Source of the DNA: Massiliimalia timonensis
GTDB taxonomy: Bacteria > Bacillota > Clostridia > Oscillospirales > Ruminococcaceae
DNA: 64,000 bases
Direction of reading: 5' to 3'
NCBI RefSeq assembly: GCF_900186585.1
Contig: NZ_FYDD01000003.1
Coordinates: forward strand, 1,106,448 to 1,170,447
Shown here: positions 1 to 8,051 of the stretch, in pieces
How positions within the stretch are numbered: position 1 is the first letter of the stretch
Layout of the letters: each line of letters begins with the position of its first letter
The notes under the pieces: model-generated
The model's database searches: none
Seen by the model: only the letters and a program-made list of their open reading frames with translations
What the model was told of the DNA's origin: nothing
Translations under genes and position numbers: made by a program

Positions 1-253
1 GGTCAAATTTTTCCGCTTTCCACAGCTTGCAGATGTCCTTGTAGCCAAACTTGGAAGGATGCCCGTAGTGCCGCAGGTGATAACGGTACTGCGGGGTCCC
101 CTGAATGTACATAAACCGTGCGTACCAGTCGCCGAACATGGGCACGCTCTGCGGCCCCCAATGGCTCCAGATCCCAAATTTGGCATCCCGAAACCAGTTC
201 GGGCACTGATAGTTTGATAAAGAATCAAAATTTGCCTCAAACTTTTGGCTCAT
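1..253 (-). CDS. Alpha-L-fucosidase (GH29), N-terminal part, truncated by window edge
   Basis: The first 84 codons of a glycosidase are visible. The start is read as ATG at 251-253 because GGGAG lies just upstream. The translation begins MSQKFEANFD and continues with FRDAKFGIWSHWGPQSVP and GDWYARFMY, then a stretch ending KFGYKDICKLWKAEKFD. This pattern (W-F-x-x-A-K-F-G-I-W-x-H-W-G) is the opening of the GH29 alpha-L-fucosidase barrel, which removes terminal L-fucose from host or plant glycans. No signal peptide is seen, so the enzyme is probably cytoplasmic and acts on imported oligosaccharides. It is the last visible gene of the minus-strand operon. The nucleophile Asp lies outside the window. 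Family call fairly sure; exact linkage unknown. Confidence 0.8.
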   Translation of the reverse strand, partial: MSQKFEANFDSLSNYQCPNWFRDAKFGIWSHWGPQSVPMFGDWYARFMYIQGTPQYRYHLRHYGHPSKFGYKDICKLWKAEKFD

Positions 254-271
254 CTCGCTGCTCCCTTTCTC

Positions 272-1285
272 CTATTTTGTGATGGTCCCGTCCAAGTCCC
301 AAAGGTCTTCCCAACTCTTTGCACCCGGCCATAGGAACACCTGCCCTTTGATCAGACGGCAGTTTTTGTCGATCCCAGCTAATGTTTTCATTTCCTCTTC
401 ACTGAGCGGGTCTTCGGTGGTGCATTTCAGATTGCTGGCATATTCGTTTTCATGAATCGAAAATGGGATCGGCACCTGTCCGCGCTGGACAGCCCATTTC
501 AAACAAATCACAGCTGGATGTACGTCATGCGCTTTAGCGATCTCAACCAGCTCCGGTACTTGAATATCCGCAATGTCCCCTTCTGTTTTATCCCGGTTCG
601 GACGAGTGGGAGAACCGATCGGGCAGAATCCCACCGGCTGGATCCCCTGTTCCACACAATAATCATATAATTCCGGCTGCTGGAAACAGGGATGCAGTTC
701 CATTTCGATCAAAGCCGGCTTGACCTCACACAGAGGCAACACCTTTTTAAGTTTTGCCACTGTCATATTCGACATCCCGATATTCCGTGACAGCCCCATT
801 TTCTGGATCTGTTCCATCTGTTTCCAGGTCGTCATAAATTCTTCGACAGAAAACGGTCTGGAATTCGGGTTTCTGGAATCCCCGTCACAGCCTGGCGCGT
901 GGTAATTCGGAAACGGCCAGTGCACAAAAAATGTGTCGATATAATCCAGCTTCAAATCCTTTAAGGTTTTTGCCAAGGATAACAGTACATCGCCCTGTTC
1001 GTGCATGTCGTTCCATACCTTGGAGGTGATGTGCAGTTCTTCCCGTGTTACGATTCCTTCCCGAAATGCCTTTTCGAACACGTTCCCGATCTGATCTTCA
1101 TTCTGGTATACTGCCGCACAGTCAAACAGGCGGTATCCGTACCGGATCGCGCCGTATACTGCGCTCGACACCTGCTCCGCAGTAAAGCGGTCGGAACCAA
1201 ACGTGCCCATTCCAATACAGGGGATCTCTTCCCCAGTATACAACTTCCGCTTCGGCACTATTGCCGGGTCAATCCGTTCTTTCAT
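272..1285 (-). CDS. Aldo/keto reductase
   Basis: 337 residues, a usual length for an NAD(P)H aldo/keto reductase barrel. The expected catalytic tetrad can be placed: Asp and Tyr in FDCAAVYQNE, Lys in HITSKVWND, and His in FFVHWPFP. The C-terminal part carries the cofactor-side segment PIPFSIHENEYASNL. Such enzymes reduce sugar aldehydes to polyols or the reverse. It sits 18 bp before the GH29 gene and 24 bp after fucU in the same operon. The inferred role is reduction of L-fucose (or a related deoxy sugar) to the alditol, because no isomerase gene is present in the operon. Enzyme class is sure; substrate is inference. Confidence 0.85.
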   Translation of the reverse strand: MKERIDPAIVPKRKLYTGEEIPCIGMGTFGSDRFTAEQVSSAVYGAIRYGYRLFDCAAVYQNEDQIGNVFEKAFREGIVTREELHITSKVWNDMHEQGDVLLSLAKTLKDLKLDYIDTFFVHWPFPNYHAPGCDGDSRNPNSRPFSVEEFMTTWKQMEQIQKMGLSRNIGMSNMTVAKLKKVLPLCEVKPALIEMELHPCFQQPELYDYCVEQGIQPVGFCPIGSPTRPNRDKTEGDIADIQVPELVEIAKAHDVHPAVICLKWAVQRGQVPIPFSIHENEYASNLKCTTEDPLSEEEMKTLAGIDKNCRLIKGQVFLWPGAKSWEDLWDLDGTITK

Positions 1286-1309
1286 AGCAGTTCCCTTGCC
1301 TTTCTTTTC

Positions 1310-1741
1310 TTATTTTTCTATCACTACGCCTTTTTTTAAGATCACGTTGGCATACAGTGCGGATTCACTGGTGGTCACTACGGCATATGCCTTTTTGGCG
1401 CGGTTGTAAAAATCAAACCGCCCGATCGCTTCTTCCCGCGCGCCGTTTGTTTCATGCTGTCCAATAATTTTTCGGTATTCTTCCCAAATGACAGGAATTT
1501 CTTCCCCGGGCAGAACGTCCATCAAAATAGTAGGATGCTCGACATAGGGATCAAGCGGCATAAATTTTAAAATCGCGTCTAATAATTCCGGAATACCGTG
1601 TCCGTCACAACGGACAACACGCTCCGGATGAGCGGATCTGGGAAAATTTCCGTCTGCCAGCACCAGCTCATCGCCATGCCCCATTTCCATCATGATTTTT
1701 AACAGTTCCGGCGGTAAAATACTTGGAATCCCTTTTAACAT
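1310..1741 (-). CDS. fucU: L-fucose mutarotase (RbsD/FucU family)
   Basis: 143 residues, typical of the RbsD/FucU family, which catalyses anomer interconversion of free sugars. The start MLKGIPSILPPELLKIMMEMGHGDEL contains the conserved active-site His of the MGHGDE loop, and the body has LADGNFPRS and RCDGHGI, which resemble FucU rather than RbsD. The C-terminal FYNRAKKAYAVVTT is also a family feature. It lies 14 bp from the dehydrogenase stop. Together with the fucosidase it is the best single indication that the operon handles L-fucose. Confidence is high for the family and good for fucose as substrate. Confidence 0.88.
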   Translation of the reverse strand: MLKGIPSILPPELLKIMMEMGHGDELVLADGNFPRSAHPERVVRCDGHGIPELLDAILKFMPLDPYVEHPTILMDVLPGEEIPVIWEEYRKIIGQHETNGAREEAIGRFDFYNRAKKAYAVVTTSESALYANVILKKGVVIEK

Positions 1742-1755
1742 GTTGCTCTTCCTTT

Positions 1756-2805
1756 CTACTTTTCGTTTACCAGCATGATCTTCCCTTTGACCTCGCCGGG
1801 GATTTTATACAGTGCAAACGCTTCATCTGCTTTGCTCAACGGGAAGGTCTTATAAATCAGCGCCGGGTCAAACCGCAGCTGGCCGGTTGCGAAATAGTGG
1901 GCGGTCAAGTCCCATTCCTTTCCCGGGAACGGCGCGCTGTAGCTCATCCAAGAACCGGTCAGCTTAAATTCCTTACGATTCATATTTTCCCACTGTTTTG
2001 GGGTAAAGGTCAGATCTAAATGCGGCGTGCCAATAAAGCAGACCTTCGCCTTATTTGCCGCCAAGTCAAACGCCATCTGCATAGTCGCCGTATTTCCAGC
2101 GGTTTCAAACACATAGCCATATCCCTTTCCATCGGCAAGTTCCATGGCCCTTTCCATAAAATCAGGCTGCGCAGTATTGACCACCTCGTCTGCTCCAAGC
2201 TTTTTGGCAAGCTCCAGCCGGGAATCCACAATGTCAAATACCACGACCCTTTTCGCACCGAAAATCCTAGCCCACTGCGCGGTAAACAGGCCGATCGTCC
2301 CGCCTCCCAGCACCGCTACAGTTTCTCCTCCCTGATAGTCGTTGCAGAACAATCCATGCAGCGCAACGGTAGAGGGTTCAAACATCGCCGCCTGTTCATA
2401 GGGAATAGAGGAATCATAAGGAATGGCATTGCGTTCGGGCATCACCACATACTCTGCAAAGCTGCCCTGTTCCCTGGAACCGATAAAGCTGTAATGCTTG
2501 CACAGCGAGTAATTCCCGTTCTGGCAGTCGTCACAGGCAAGGCAGGGCAAAAGCGGGGCGCCTGAAACCGTATCTCCTACCTTTACCTTGGTAACGCCTT
2601 CCCCTACTTCCACTACATCCCCGGAAAATTCGTGTCCCAGCACCACGGGGTAAAAATGCGCCCCATTGTGAAGTACCCGCGGAATATCCGAACCGCAGAT
2701 CCCGGTTGCGCGTACCCGCACCTTCACAGTACCCGGTTTTACTTCCGGGGTCTTAAAATCATCATAACGAATGTCTTCGTTCCCATATAAAACTGCCGCT
2801 TTCAT
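1756..2805 (-). CDS. Zinc-dependent medium-chain (polyol) dehydrogenase
   Basis: 349 residues. It has the MDR layout: catalytic zinc ligands in GICGSD and LGHEFSGDV, a structural-zinc cluster in LPCLACDDCQNGNYSLC, and a Rossmann fold with AVLGGGTIGLFTAQWA followed by VVVFDIVDSRLELAKKLGADEVVN. It most resembles galactitol-1-phosphate or sorbitol-type dehydrogenases (GatD-like). It would oxidise a polyol to a ketose with NAD+. In the operon it sits between the kinase and fucU. I infer oxidation of a deoxy-alditol such as L-fucitol to the ketose. Dehydrogenase class is sure; substrate is not shown by sequence. Confidence 0.85.
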   Translation of the reverse strand: MKAAVLYGNEDIRYDDFKTPEVKPGTVKVRVRATGICGSDIPRVLHNGAHFYPVVLGHEFSGDVVEVGEGVTKVKVGDTVSGAPLLPCLACDDCQNGNYSLCKHYSFIGSREQGSFAEYVVMPERNAIPYDSSIPYEQAAMFEPSTVALHGLFCNDYQGGETVAVLGGGTIGLFTAQWARIFGAKRVVVFDIVDSRLELAKKLGADEVVNTAQPDFMERAMELADGKGYGYVFETAGNTATMQMAFDLAANKAKVCFIGTPHLDLTFTPKQWENMNRKEFKLTGSWMSYSAPFPGKEWDLTAHYFATGQLRFDPALIYKTFPLSKADEAFALYKIPGEVKGKIMLVNEK

Positions 2806-2825
2806 ACTTTGTTTCTCCCTTTCTT

Positions 2826-4331
2826 CTAACGGTCCATAACTGGCTTTAATGCCTGATATAACGATAAATAGGTTTGGTAGCTGTCTTCATATCGACGATG
2901 TTCTTCCCAATTTACCAGGTGTTCTCTCGTCACGCGGATAGTTTTTCCCACCGCCTCTTCAAAGCTTGGGTACAGCCCTATACCAACGCCAGCCAGCATA
3001 GCGGCGCCCCAGGTCGTCGCAGTGTCAGAGGAAGGCACCACGACCCGCTTTCCTGTAACGTCGGCTTTCATCTGCGTCCAGATCCGGCTGTTGGCCGCAC
3101 CGCCCATAGACCGGAGCGTCTGCACTGTTACCCCGCATTCTTCCGCCACTTCCAAATTGTGCCGCAGGGCAAACGCAACGCCCTCCATACCGGCGCGGAT
3201 CAAATGCGGCCTTGTCTTGGCATAGTCCAGACCGTAATACACGCCCTTGGCCTGTTCGTCCCAAATTGGAGAGCGCTCCCCCGCCATATATGGCAGGAAT
3301 ACGACGCCCTCGCAGCCGGCCGGTATCCGCGCCGCCTTTTGGTCCATTTCATAAAACGGGTCTGTTCCCTTTTCTTGGGCAATCAGGCGTTCTTCCGCGC
3401 CAAGTTCCCGTTCCATCCAGCGCATCACGCCGCCTCCGCCAACAGAACCGCCCTGCAAAAGCCACCGCCCGGGCACGACATGGTTTCCTAAAATAAGCCT
3501 TGGGTCAGCATGATAAGAATCAATGCAGATGCTCATCCCACCGGCTTGGCCGCCCTGCTCCTGGGTATCGCCGGGATACAGCACCCCAACCCCCAAAGCG
3601 CCGCAGGCGGCGTCCAGTCCGCCGGCCACAACAGGGGTGTCTTCCAAAAGCCCCGTCTGCTTTGCCGCCTCACGGCTTACCTGCCCAACAATATCATGGC
3701 AGGCGTAAATATCCGGCAGCTTTGTAATATCAACGTCCATTGCGGCGCACATTGTCTGATCCCAAGCAGATTTTTTCATATCATAACAGTGAAGCCCGTA
3801 TCCTTGAGATCTATCCTGAGAAAACACACCGGTCAGCCGGTACACCAAAAAGCTGTTTGCCTGCAAAAACTGCGCCGCCTGCCGGTATATCTGCGGATAT
3901 TCATTCTGAAACCAAAGGATTTTGGGCAGGGTATACCCTGGCTGGACAGGATTCCCGCACAAAGCAAAGATCTGATCCTCCCCAATTTCCTGCTTTAACC
4001 TGTTGCAGATCTCCTTGCAGCGGGTGTCAAACCAAATTGGCGTGTTTGCCAGTACTCTCCCGGTTTTATCCATAGGGATCGCAGACCAGCTTTGCCCGTC
4101 TACCCCGATCCCTGCGATCCCGCCGTCCTGCACGCCGCTTTTTTCCAGTATCGCCCGTATCGCCCGGCACACAGCCTCCCACCAGTGTTCTGGGTTTTGT
4201 TCCGCCCATCCGCTTTGGGGATAGTAAACCGGATATTCTTCATTCTGCTGTGCCAGTACATTGCCGCTTTCATCAAAGACCGCCACCTTGCACGCAGATG
4301 TCCCAATGTCAATTCCCAATAACTTTGGCAT
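2826..4331 (-). CDS. FGGY-family carbohydrate kinase (xylulokinase-like)
   Basis: 501 residues, normal for FGGY kinases. The N-terminal phosphate loop GIDIGTSACKVAVFD, the sugar-site segment GVDGQSWS, and GGLDAACGALGVG with the catalytic Asp are visible, as is the C-terminal FGGY signature region RSMGGAANSRIWTQMKAD. Its closest look is to XylB, but FGGY members phosphorylate many ketoses, including L-fuculose and L-rhamnulose. It follows the LacI gene by 10 bp. In context it probably phosphorylates the ketose made by the dehydrogenase so the class II aldolase can cleave it. Family certain, substrate inferred. Confidence 0.85.
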   Translation of the reverse strand: MPKLLGIDIGTSACKVAVFDESGNVLAQQNEEYPVYYPQSGWAEQNPEHWWEAVCRAIRAILEKSGVQDGGIAGIGVDGQSWSAIPMDKTGRVLANTPIWFDTRCKEICNRLKQEIGEDQIFALCGNPVQPGYTLPKILWFQNEYPQIYRQAAQFLQANSFLVYRLTGVFSQDRSQGYGLHCYDMKKSAWDQTMCAAMDVDITKLPDIYACHDIVGQVSREAAKQTGLLEDTPVVAGGLDAACGALGVGVLYPGDTQEQGGQAGGMSICIDSYHADPRLILGNHVVPGRWLLQGGSVGGGGVMRWMERELGAEERLIAQEKGTDPFYEMDQKAARIPAGCEGVVFLPYMAGERSPIWDEQAKGVYYGLDYAKTRPHLIRAGMEGVAFALRHNLEVAEECGVTVQTLRSMGGAANSRIWTQMKADVTGKRVVVPSSDTATTWGAAMLAGVGIGLYPSFEEAVGKTIRVTREHLVNWEEHRRYEDSYQTYLSLYQALKPVMDR

Positions 4332-4341
4332 ATCTTCCCCC

Positions 4342-5361
4342 CTATTCCTGTTTTATGATTTTCTTTACAGAACGGCCGAATTTTAAGGTGGTAGGCAGCA
4401 CCAGACGGACCGCCTTTTCCCGCTGTCCGCCGGAAAAACGGGAAAGCAGCATTTCGGCCGCCTGTACGCCAAGATTGTGGATCGGCTGTTCCACAATAGT
4501 GAGCGCCGGATTTACGATCCTTGCAAGCTCCAGATTGTCAAATCCTATTAAGGATATTTGCTCCGGGATCGAAAGCCCGAGCTCATTGACCCGTAAAATC
4601 GTTCCCAGCGTCATCTCATAATTGGTAACAAATAACGCGGTCGCCTGATTTTCCTGTTCAAAAAAGACTTTTGCCGCCTGGTAGCCGCCTTGAAGCGTAT
4701 AATCAGAATAATAGATCAGTGATTCTAAAACCGGCAGTCCGTTCTCCTGCAACGCTTCCCGGTATCCCTGCAAACGCTGCAAGGAAGTTGACACGTCTTT
4801 TGGACCTACCAAGATCCCGATCTTTCGGTGCCCCTGTTCAATGAGGTAGGAAGTACTTTCATAGGCAGCCCTGTGGTTATCGACCAGTACGGCATCCACA
4901 AAATGCTCTGTCCCGTCGATCATCCGGTCAATCAGGACGATCGGGATTTTTTTCTGAAGAGCCGGTTCCAATGCATGGCTGTTGCGGGAAACCGGCATCA
5001 TCACGATCCCGTCTACCATTTTATTCAGCAAAAACTGGACCGCTTGCCGTTCCAGTACTTCATCGGTCCGGCTGTCGCACACCAATATCCCATATCCCTT
5101 TTTCCGAAGCACATCCTCCATCACAGAAATAATCGAGGTAATAAACACATTACTCAATTCCGGGATCACGATACCGATCGTTTTAGACTGATGCGTCTTC
5201 AAACTGCGCGCAAATTCATTTACCGTAAAATCCAGTTCCTTGATGGCCTCTTCAATCGCGATCCGGTTCTTTTCCCGGACAGTTCCGCCGTTTAGGTATT
5301 TTGAAATCGTTGCCAGTCCAAGCCCAGTCCGGCTGGCAATATCCTTCATGGTCGCGGCCAT
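4342..5361 (-). CDS. LacI-family transcriptional regulator of the fucose-type operon
   Basis: 339 residues. The N-terminal helix-turn-helix is MKDIASRTGLGLATISKYLNGG at residues about 5-25, followed by the hinge and a periplasmic-binding-protein-like sugar domain (GIVIPELSNVFITSIISV, then IVLIDRM and LVGPKDVSTS). GGAAGAG is placed well before the ATG. The gene is the second of the operon, and a perfect CG-centred palindrome of LacI type lies right after the -10 box at 6254-6265. Autoregulation of the operon is therefore likely, with the inducer a sugar or sugar phosphate of the pathway. Confidence 0.9.
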   Translation of the reverse strand: MAATMKDIASRTGLGLATISKYLNGGTVREKNRIAIEEAIKELDFTVNEFARSLKTHQSKTIGIVIPELSNVFITSIISVMEDVLRKKGYGILVCDSRTDEVLERQAVQFLLNKMVDGIVMMPVSRNSHALEPALQKKIPIVLIDRMIDGTEHFVDAVLVDNHRAAYESTSYLIEQGHRKIGILVGPKDVSTSLQRLQGYREALQENGLPVLESLIYYSDYTLQGGYQAAKVFFEQENQATALFVTNYEMTLGTILRVNELGLSIPEQISLIGFDNLELARIVNPALTIVEQPIHNLGVQAAEMLLSRFSGGQREKAVRLVLPTTLKFGRSVKKIIKQE

Positions 5362-5380
5362 GTTCCTCTTCCTTTCAAGC

Positions 5381-6229
5381 TTATGCCTTCCCTGCGCTTT
5401 TGCAAACGCTGATCCGGTTCTTTACTAGTTCTTTTACCCGTTCTCTTCCAGCTTTTCCATATGCTTTTGGATCTATCGTTTTCGGCTTTTCGGTTAATAC
5501 CGCCTTCACGCCTTCGGTATATGCGATCCGCAGCTCTGTCGCAAAGTTCACCTTGCAGATACCTTCCCGAATACAGCTTTGCACCGCCTCATCTGATAAT
5601 CCGGAGGCCCCGTGCAGTACCAGTGGGATCTCCACCACTTTCCGGATCTCTTTGAGCCTTTCCACATCAAGCTTTGGTTCTCCTGCATATACCCCATGAG
5701 CTGTTCCGATCGCTACCGCTAAGGAGCTTACTCCGGTTCGCTCCACAAACTCCTTTGCCTCCAGCGGTTCTGTGTATCCGCCCGTTCCTCCATCCAGATC
5801 GTCCTCTTTTCCGCCGACCTTTCCAAGCTCTGCTTCCACTGGAATCCCGTTTGGCTTTGCCACATCCACCACCCGTTTGGTCAGTGCGATATTTTCTTCA
5901 AAGGCTTCGTGCGAGCCGTCTATCATCACCGAAGTGTATCCCGCACGGATGGCCTGCACGGCCAGTTCAAAGCTGCTCCCGTGATCTAAGTGGATCGCTA
6001 CCGGTACCTTTGCGTTTCTTGCCAGCGCTTCTACATTCGCGTAATATAAGCCAAGGCTCGCATACTTTACCGTGGAGGGTGTCGTCTGCAGCATCACAGG
6101 CGCTTTCATTTCCTCCGCCGCCGATATGATCGCCTGCGCCATCTCCATGTTTTCCACGTTGAACGCGCCAACAGCATAGCCCTCTTTTTGTGCTTTTTTC
6201 AACATCTCCTGCGTTGTTTCCAATGGCAT
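5381..6229 (-). CDS. Class II (zinc) ketose-bisphosphate-type aldolase
   Basis: 282 residues. It shows the fructose-/tagatose-bisphosphate aldolase class II pattern: VGAFNVENMEMAQAII near the N terminus, zinc ligands in IHLDHGSS, VEAELGKVGG and GTAHGVYAG, and LVLHGASGLSDE with NFATELR for phosphate binding. Its length and motifs match GatY/KbaY/FbaA enzymes, not the short ~215-residue FucA/AraD class. It is the first gene after the promoter. It would release dihydroxyacetone phosphate and an aldehyde (lactaldehyde if the substrate is a 6-deoxyketose phosphate). The exact phosphorylated substrate cannot be read from sequence. Confidence 0.88.
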   Translation of the reverse strand: MPLETTQEMLKKAQKEGYAVGAFNVENMEMAQAIISAAEEMKAPVMLQTTPSTVKYASLGLYYANVEALARNAKVPVAIHLDHGSSFELAVQAIRAGYTSVMIDGSHEAFEENIALTKRVVDVAKPNGIPVEAELGKVGGKEDDLDGGTGGYTEPLEAKEFVERTGVSSLAVAIGTAHGVYAGEPKLDVERLKEIRKVVEIPLVLHGASGLSDEAVQSCIREGICKVNFATELRIAYTEGVKAVLTEKPKTIDPKAYGKAGRERVKELVKNRISVCKSAGKA

Positions 6230-6243
6230 GTTACTCTCTCCTT

Positions 6244-6306
6244 ACAATAAAAACGAAACGTTTCGCTTTTTGTTTTTATTGTACCACCCTCCTTTTACAG
6301 AGTCAA
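6244..6306 (-). promoter_or_regulatory. Promoter and LacI-type operator of the fucose-type operon
   Basis: On the minus strand TTGACT (6301-6306) and TACAAT (6278-6283) are 17 bp apart. Directly downstream lies the perfect 12-bp palindrome CGAAACGTTTCG at 6254-6265, the form bound by LacI-family proteins. A second, wider inverted repeat is present: ACAATAAAAAC at 6244-6254 and its complement at 6272-6282, whose centre is offset by about 3.5 bp from the palindrome. The operator overlaps the expected transcription start, so binding would block initiation. Confidence 0.75.
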
Positions 6307-6384
6307 GAGAAAACTGTAAAATAAAAGAAAAAATACTCTGCTGGCGGAGCGTCTGGGGGACTGGATTTTATTTGTCCCTCATGC

Positions 6385-6390
6385 TATAAT
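6385..6390 (+). promoter_or_regulatory. -10 box before the RhaM-type gene
   Basis: TATAAT lies 30 bp upstream of the TTG start. The -35 position (6362-6367, TGGATT) is weak, so activation or a weak promoter is possible. Confidence 0.45.
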
Positions 6391-6420
6391 AAAGGCAAAT
6401 TATGCAGGGAGGGAAGCAAT

Positions 6421-6738
6421 TTGGAACGATACGCATGGAAAGGGCTGATAAACCCCGGTTGTTTGGAGGAATACAAGCGCCGCCACAACGAAATTTGGCC
6501 GGAAATGCTGAAAGTTTTAAAAGAGGCGGGGATCCGCAACTACACCATCTGGAATGTTGGGGATGAATTATTCGGCTATTATGAATGCGAGCAAGGCGCC
6601 GACTACGCCGCAAAAGTACAGGCCAAAAGCCCTGTCGTAGCAAAATGGAACGAGTACATGAAAGATGTGATGACCATGGAAATGGATCCTGTTACCGGCG
6701 CACAGCCAAAATTACAACAGGTGTTTTTCATGGAATAA
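6421..6738 (+). CDS. L-rhamnose mutarotase family protein (RhaM/DUF718)
   Basis: 105 residues, the usual size. The pattern MERYAWKGLINPGCLEEYKRRHNEIWPEM and WNVGDELFGYYEC matches RhaM, including the conserved His of RRHNEIWPE. The start is TTG at 6421; it is preferred because a strong GGGAGG sits at the right distance upstream. These enzymes interconvert the anomers of L-rhamnose, and some probably act on other 6-deoxy sugars. It is divergent from the fucose-type operon, which already carries a FucU mutarotase of a different fold, so both may serve the same sugar or two related sugars. Confidence 0.85.
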   Translation: MERYAWKGLINPGCLEEYKRRHNEIWPEMLKVLKEAGIRNYTIWNVGDELFGYYECEQGADYAAKVQAKSPVVAKWNEYMKDVMTMEMDPVTGAQPKLQQVFFME

Positions 6739-6833
6739 CGATTCTAGAACGATCCAAACCGAAAATGCCCTGGATCTCGATGATCATGGGAAAACGAATT
6801 TCGGGAGCAAACCGCCGTTCATGGAGAAGCAAA

Positions 6834-7250
6834 ATGGAATTAAAAGCAGTCACGCACGACGACAAGCAGTATGTCATGCATATTGACAGGCATGTCACTG
6901 ACGTTAGTTTTGATTACCGTGTCTATACGAAATCCTGTTATGTCCTGTGGGAAAACGAACATCGTGTCGGTATCATAGTCCATTGCATTTTATGGGATAA
7001 TCTGCCTTTTATGAATCTTTTGTATATAGAGGAAAAACATCGCGGAAAGGGCTATGCCAGCAATGCAGTCAAAGCCTGGGAACATGAAATGAAACAACAG
7101 GGATTTAAAATGGCTTTGATCTCAACACAGGTCGATGAAAGCGCACAGCATTTCTACCGTAAATTAGGATATGTCGACTGCGGGGGGATCACCTTTCATG
7201 ATACTCCCTTTCATCAGCCGATGGAGCTGTTTTTACGAAAAGTTTTTTAA
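6834..7250 (+). CDS. GNAT-family N-acetyltransferase
   Basis: 138 residues from the ATG at 6834, which has GGAG about 8 bp upstream; an open frame continues upstream but overlaps the previous gene and has no ribosome site. The core LLYIEEKHRGKGYASNAVKAWE is the acetyl-CoA binding motif A (R/Q-x-x-G-x-G/A), and AQHFYRKLGYVDCGG is motif B. Substrate unknown. The gene may be co-transcribed with the RhaM-type gene, 95 bp away. A long perfect hairpin follows the stop codon. Confidence 0.8.
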   Translation: MELKAVTHDDKQYVMHIDRHVTDVSFDYRVYTKSCYVLWENEHRVGIIVHCILWDNLPFMNLLYIEEKHRGKGYASNAVKAWEHEMKQQGFKMALISTQVDESAQHFYRKLGYVDCGGITFHDTPFHQPMELFLRKVF

Positions 7251-7271
7251 CGTGTCAATGCGGCCGTTTCC

Positions 7272-7325
7272 TTTAACGAAATAAAGCCCCCGCAGCAAAT
7301 GCTGCGGGGGCTTTATTTCGTTAAA
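7272..7325. terminator. Bidirectional terminator, 25-bp perfect stem
   Basis: The arms 7272-7296 and 7301-7325 are perfectly complementary around the loop AAAT, with a GC-rich top (CCCCCGCAGC). It lies between two convergent genes and includes the last codon and stop codon of the minus-strand isomerase gene. Confidence 0.85.
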
Positions 7326-8037
7326 GTGTCACTAGATATTCTGCCGATCTTGCCACACATTCCATGGAGGTTCCGTTCGGGTATTCTTCCTGTTCGTAGA
7401 CAAATACCGCTTCCGGGCACATTTCCACGATCTTCGCAAAATCGATCGTGCCGTCCTGTGCATCAACATTGTCCTTGCCGCGGATCTGTTTTAAGTGGAT
7501 CATCGGGCAGCGTGTCTTGTGCTGCGTTAGGTATTCTATCGCATCCACACCGGCATATTCCAGCCAAAATACGTCAGGCTGCTGTTTTACAAACGCCGGG
7601 TCAGCATACCCATACAACGCGTCCAAGGGATATTCCCCGTCCTGTGCCGCGAGTTCAAAATCATGGTTATGGTATCCAAACACGATCCCGTTTTCGGCGC
7701 ACTTTTTCCCGATCTCTGTAAAGAAAGAGGCAAGCTTCTTTGCGTCTTCCAAGGTACGGAGCTCTGCTGACGGGCAAATCAAAAATTTTGCACCGATCGT
7801 CTTGAGGTCGGAAATCACCCCATCCAAGTCATCCCGCAATAAGTCACAGCCGACATGGGCGGAGATCCCCTCCAAACCCAATTCGTCCAGTTTTTTCTTC
7901 ATTTCCTTAGCCGGAATACCGCCAAACCCAGCAAATTCCACACCGGCATACCCCATTTGGGCGACCTTTTCCAAAGTGCCGAAGAAATCCTGTTTTGTTG
8001 CGTCGGCCACAGACCAAAGCTGTAAATAAATTTTCAT
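7321..8037 (-). CDS. Sugar phosphate isomerase/epimerase (xylose-isomerase-like barrel)
   Basis: 238 residues, slightly short for the AP endonuclease 2 / xylose isomerase-like TIM-barrel family. Visible elements are MKIYLQLWSVADATKQDFFGTL, GYAGVEFAGFGG, and the metal-binding segments FGYHNHDFEL, DVFWLEYAGVDA and MIHLKQIRGKD. The C-terminal VFVYEQEEYPNGTS also fits. These proteins isomerise or epimerise sugars or inositols, often using the 3-keto product of a Gfo/Idh enzyme. It is 14 bp downstream of such a gene, so the two probably act in one pathway. Confidence 0.82.
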   Translation of the reverse strand: MKIYLQLWSVADATKQDFFGTLEKVAQMGYAGVEFAGFGGIPAKEMKKKLDELGLEGISAHVGCDLLRDDLDGVISDLKTIGAKFLICPSAELRTLEDAKKLASFFTEIGKKCAENGIVFGYHNHDFELAAQDGEYPLDALYGYADPAFVKQQPDVFWLEYAGVDAIEYLTQHKTRCPMIHLKQIRGKDNVDAQDGTIDFAKIVEMCPEAVFVYEQEEYPNGTSMECVARSAEYLVTL

Positions 8038-8051
8038 GATAACTCTCCCGA

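Noticed and set aside
3..206. 67-codon minus-strand open frame at the left edge
   Set aside because: It is a shadow; the GH29 N terminus is in another frame with a proper start and conserved motif.
6585..6833. Upstream extension of the GNAT gene
   Set aside because: It overlaps the RhaM-type gene in another frame and shows no ribosome site; the internal ATG has one.
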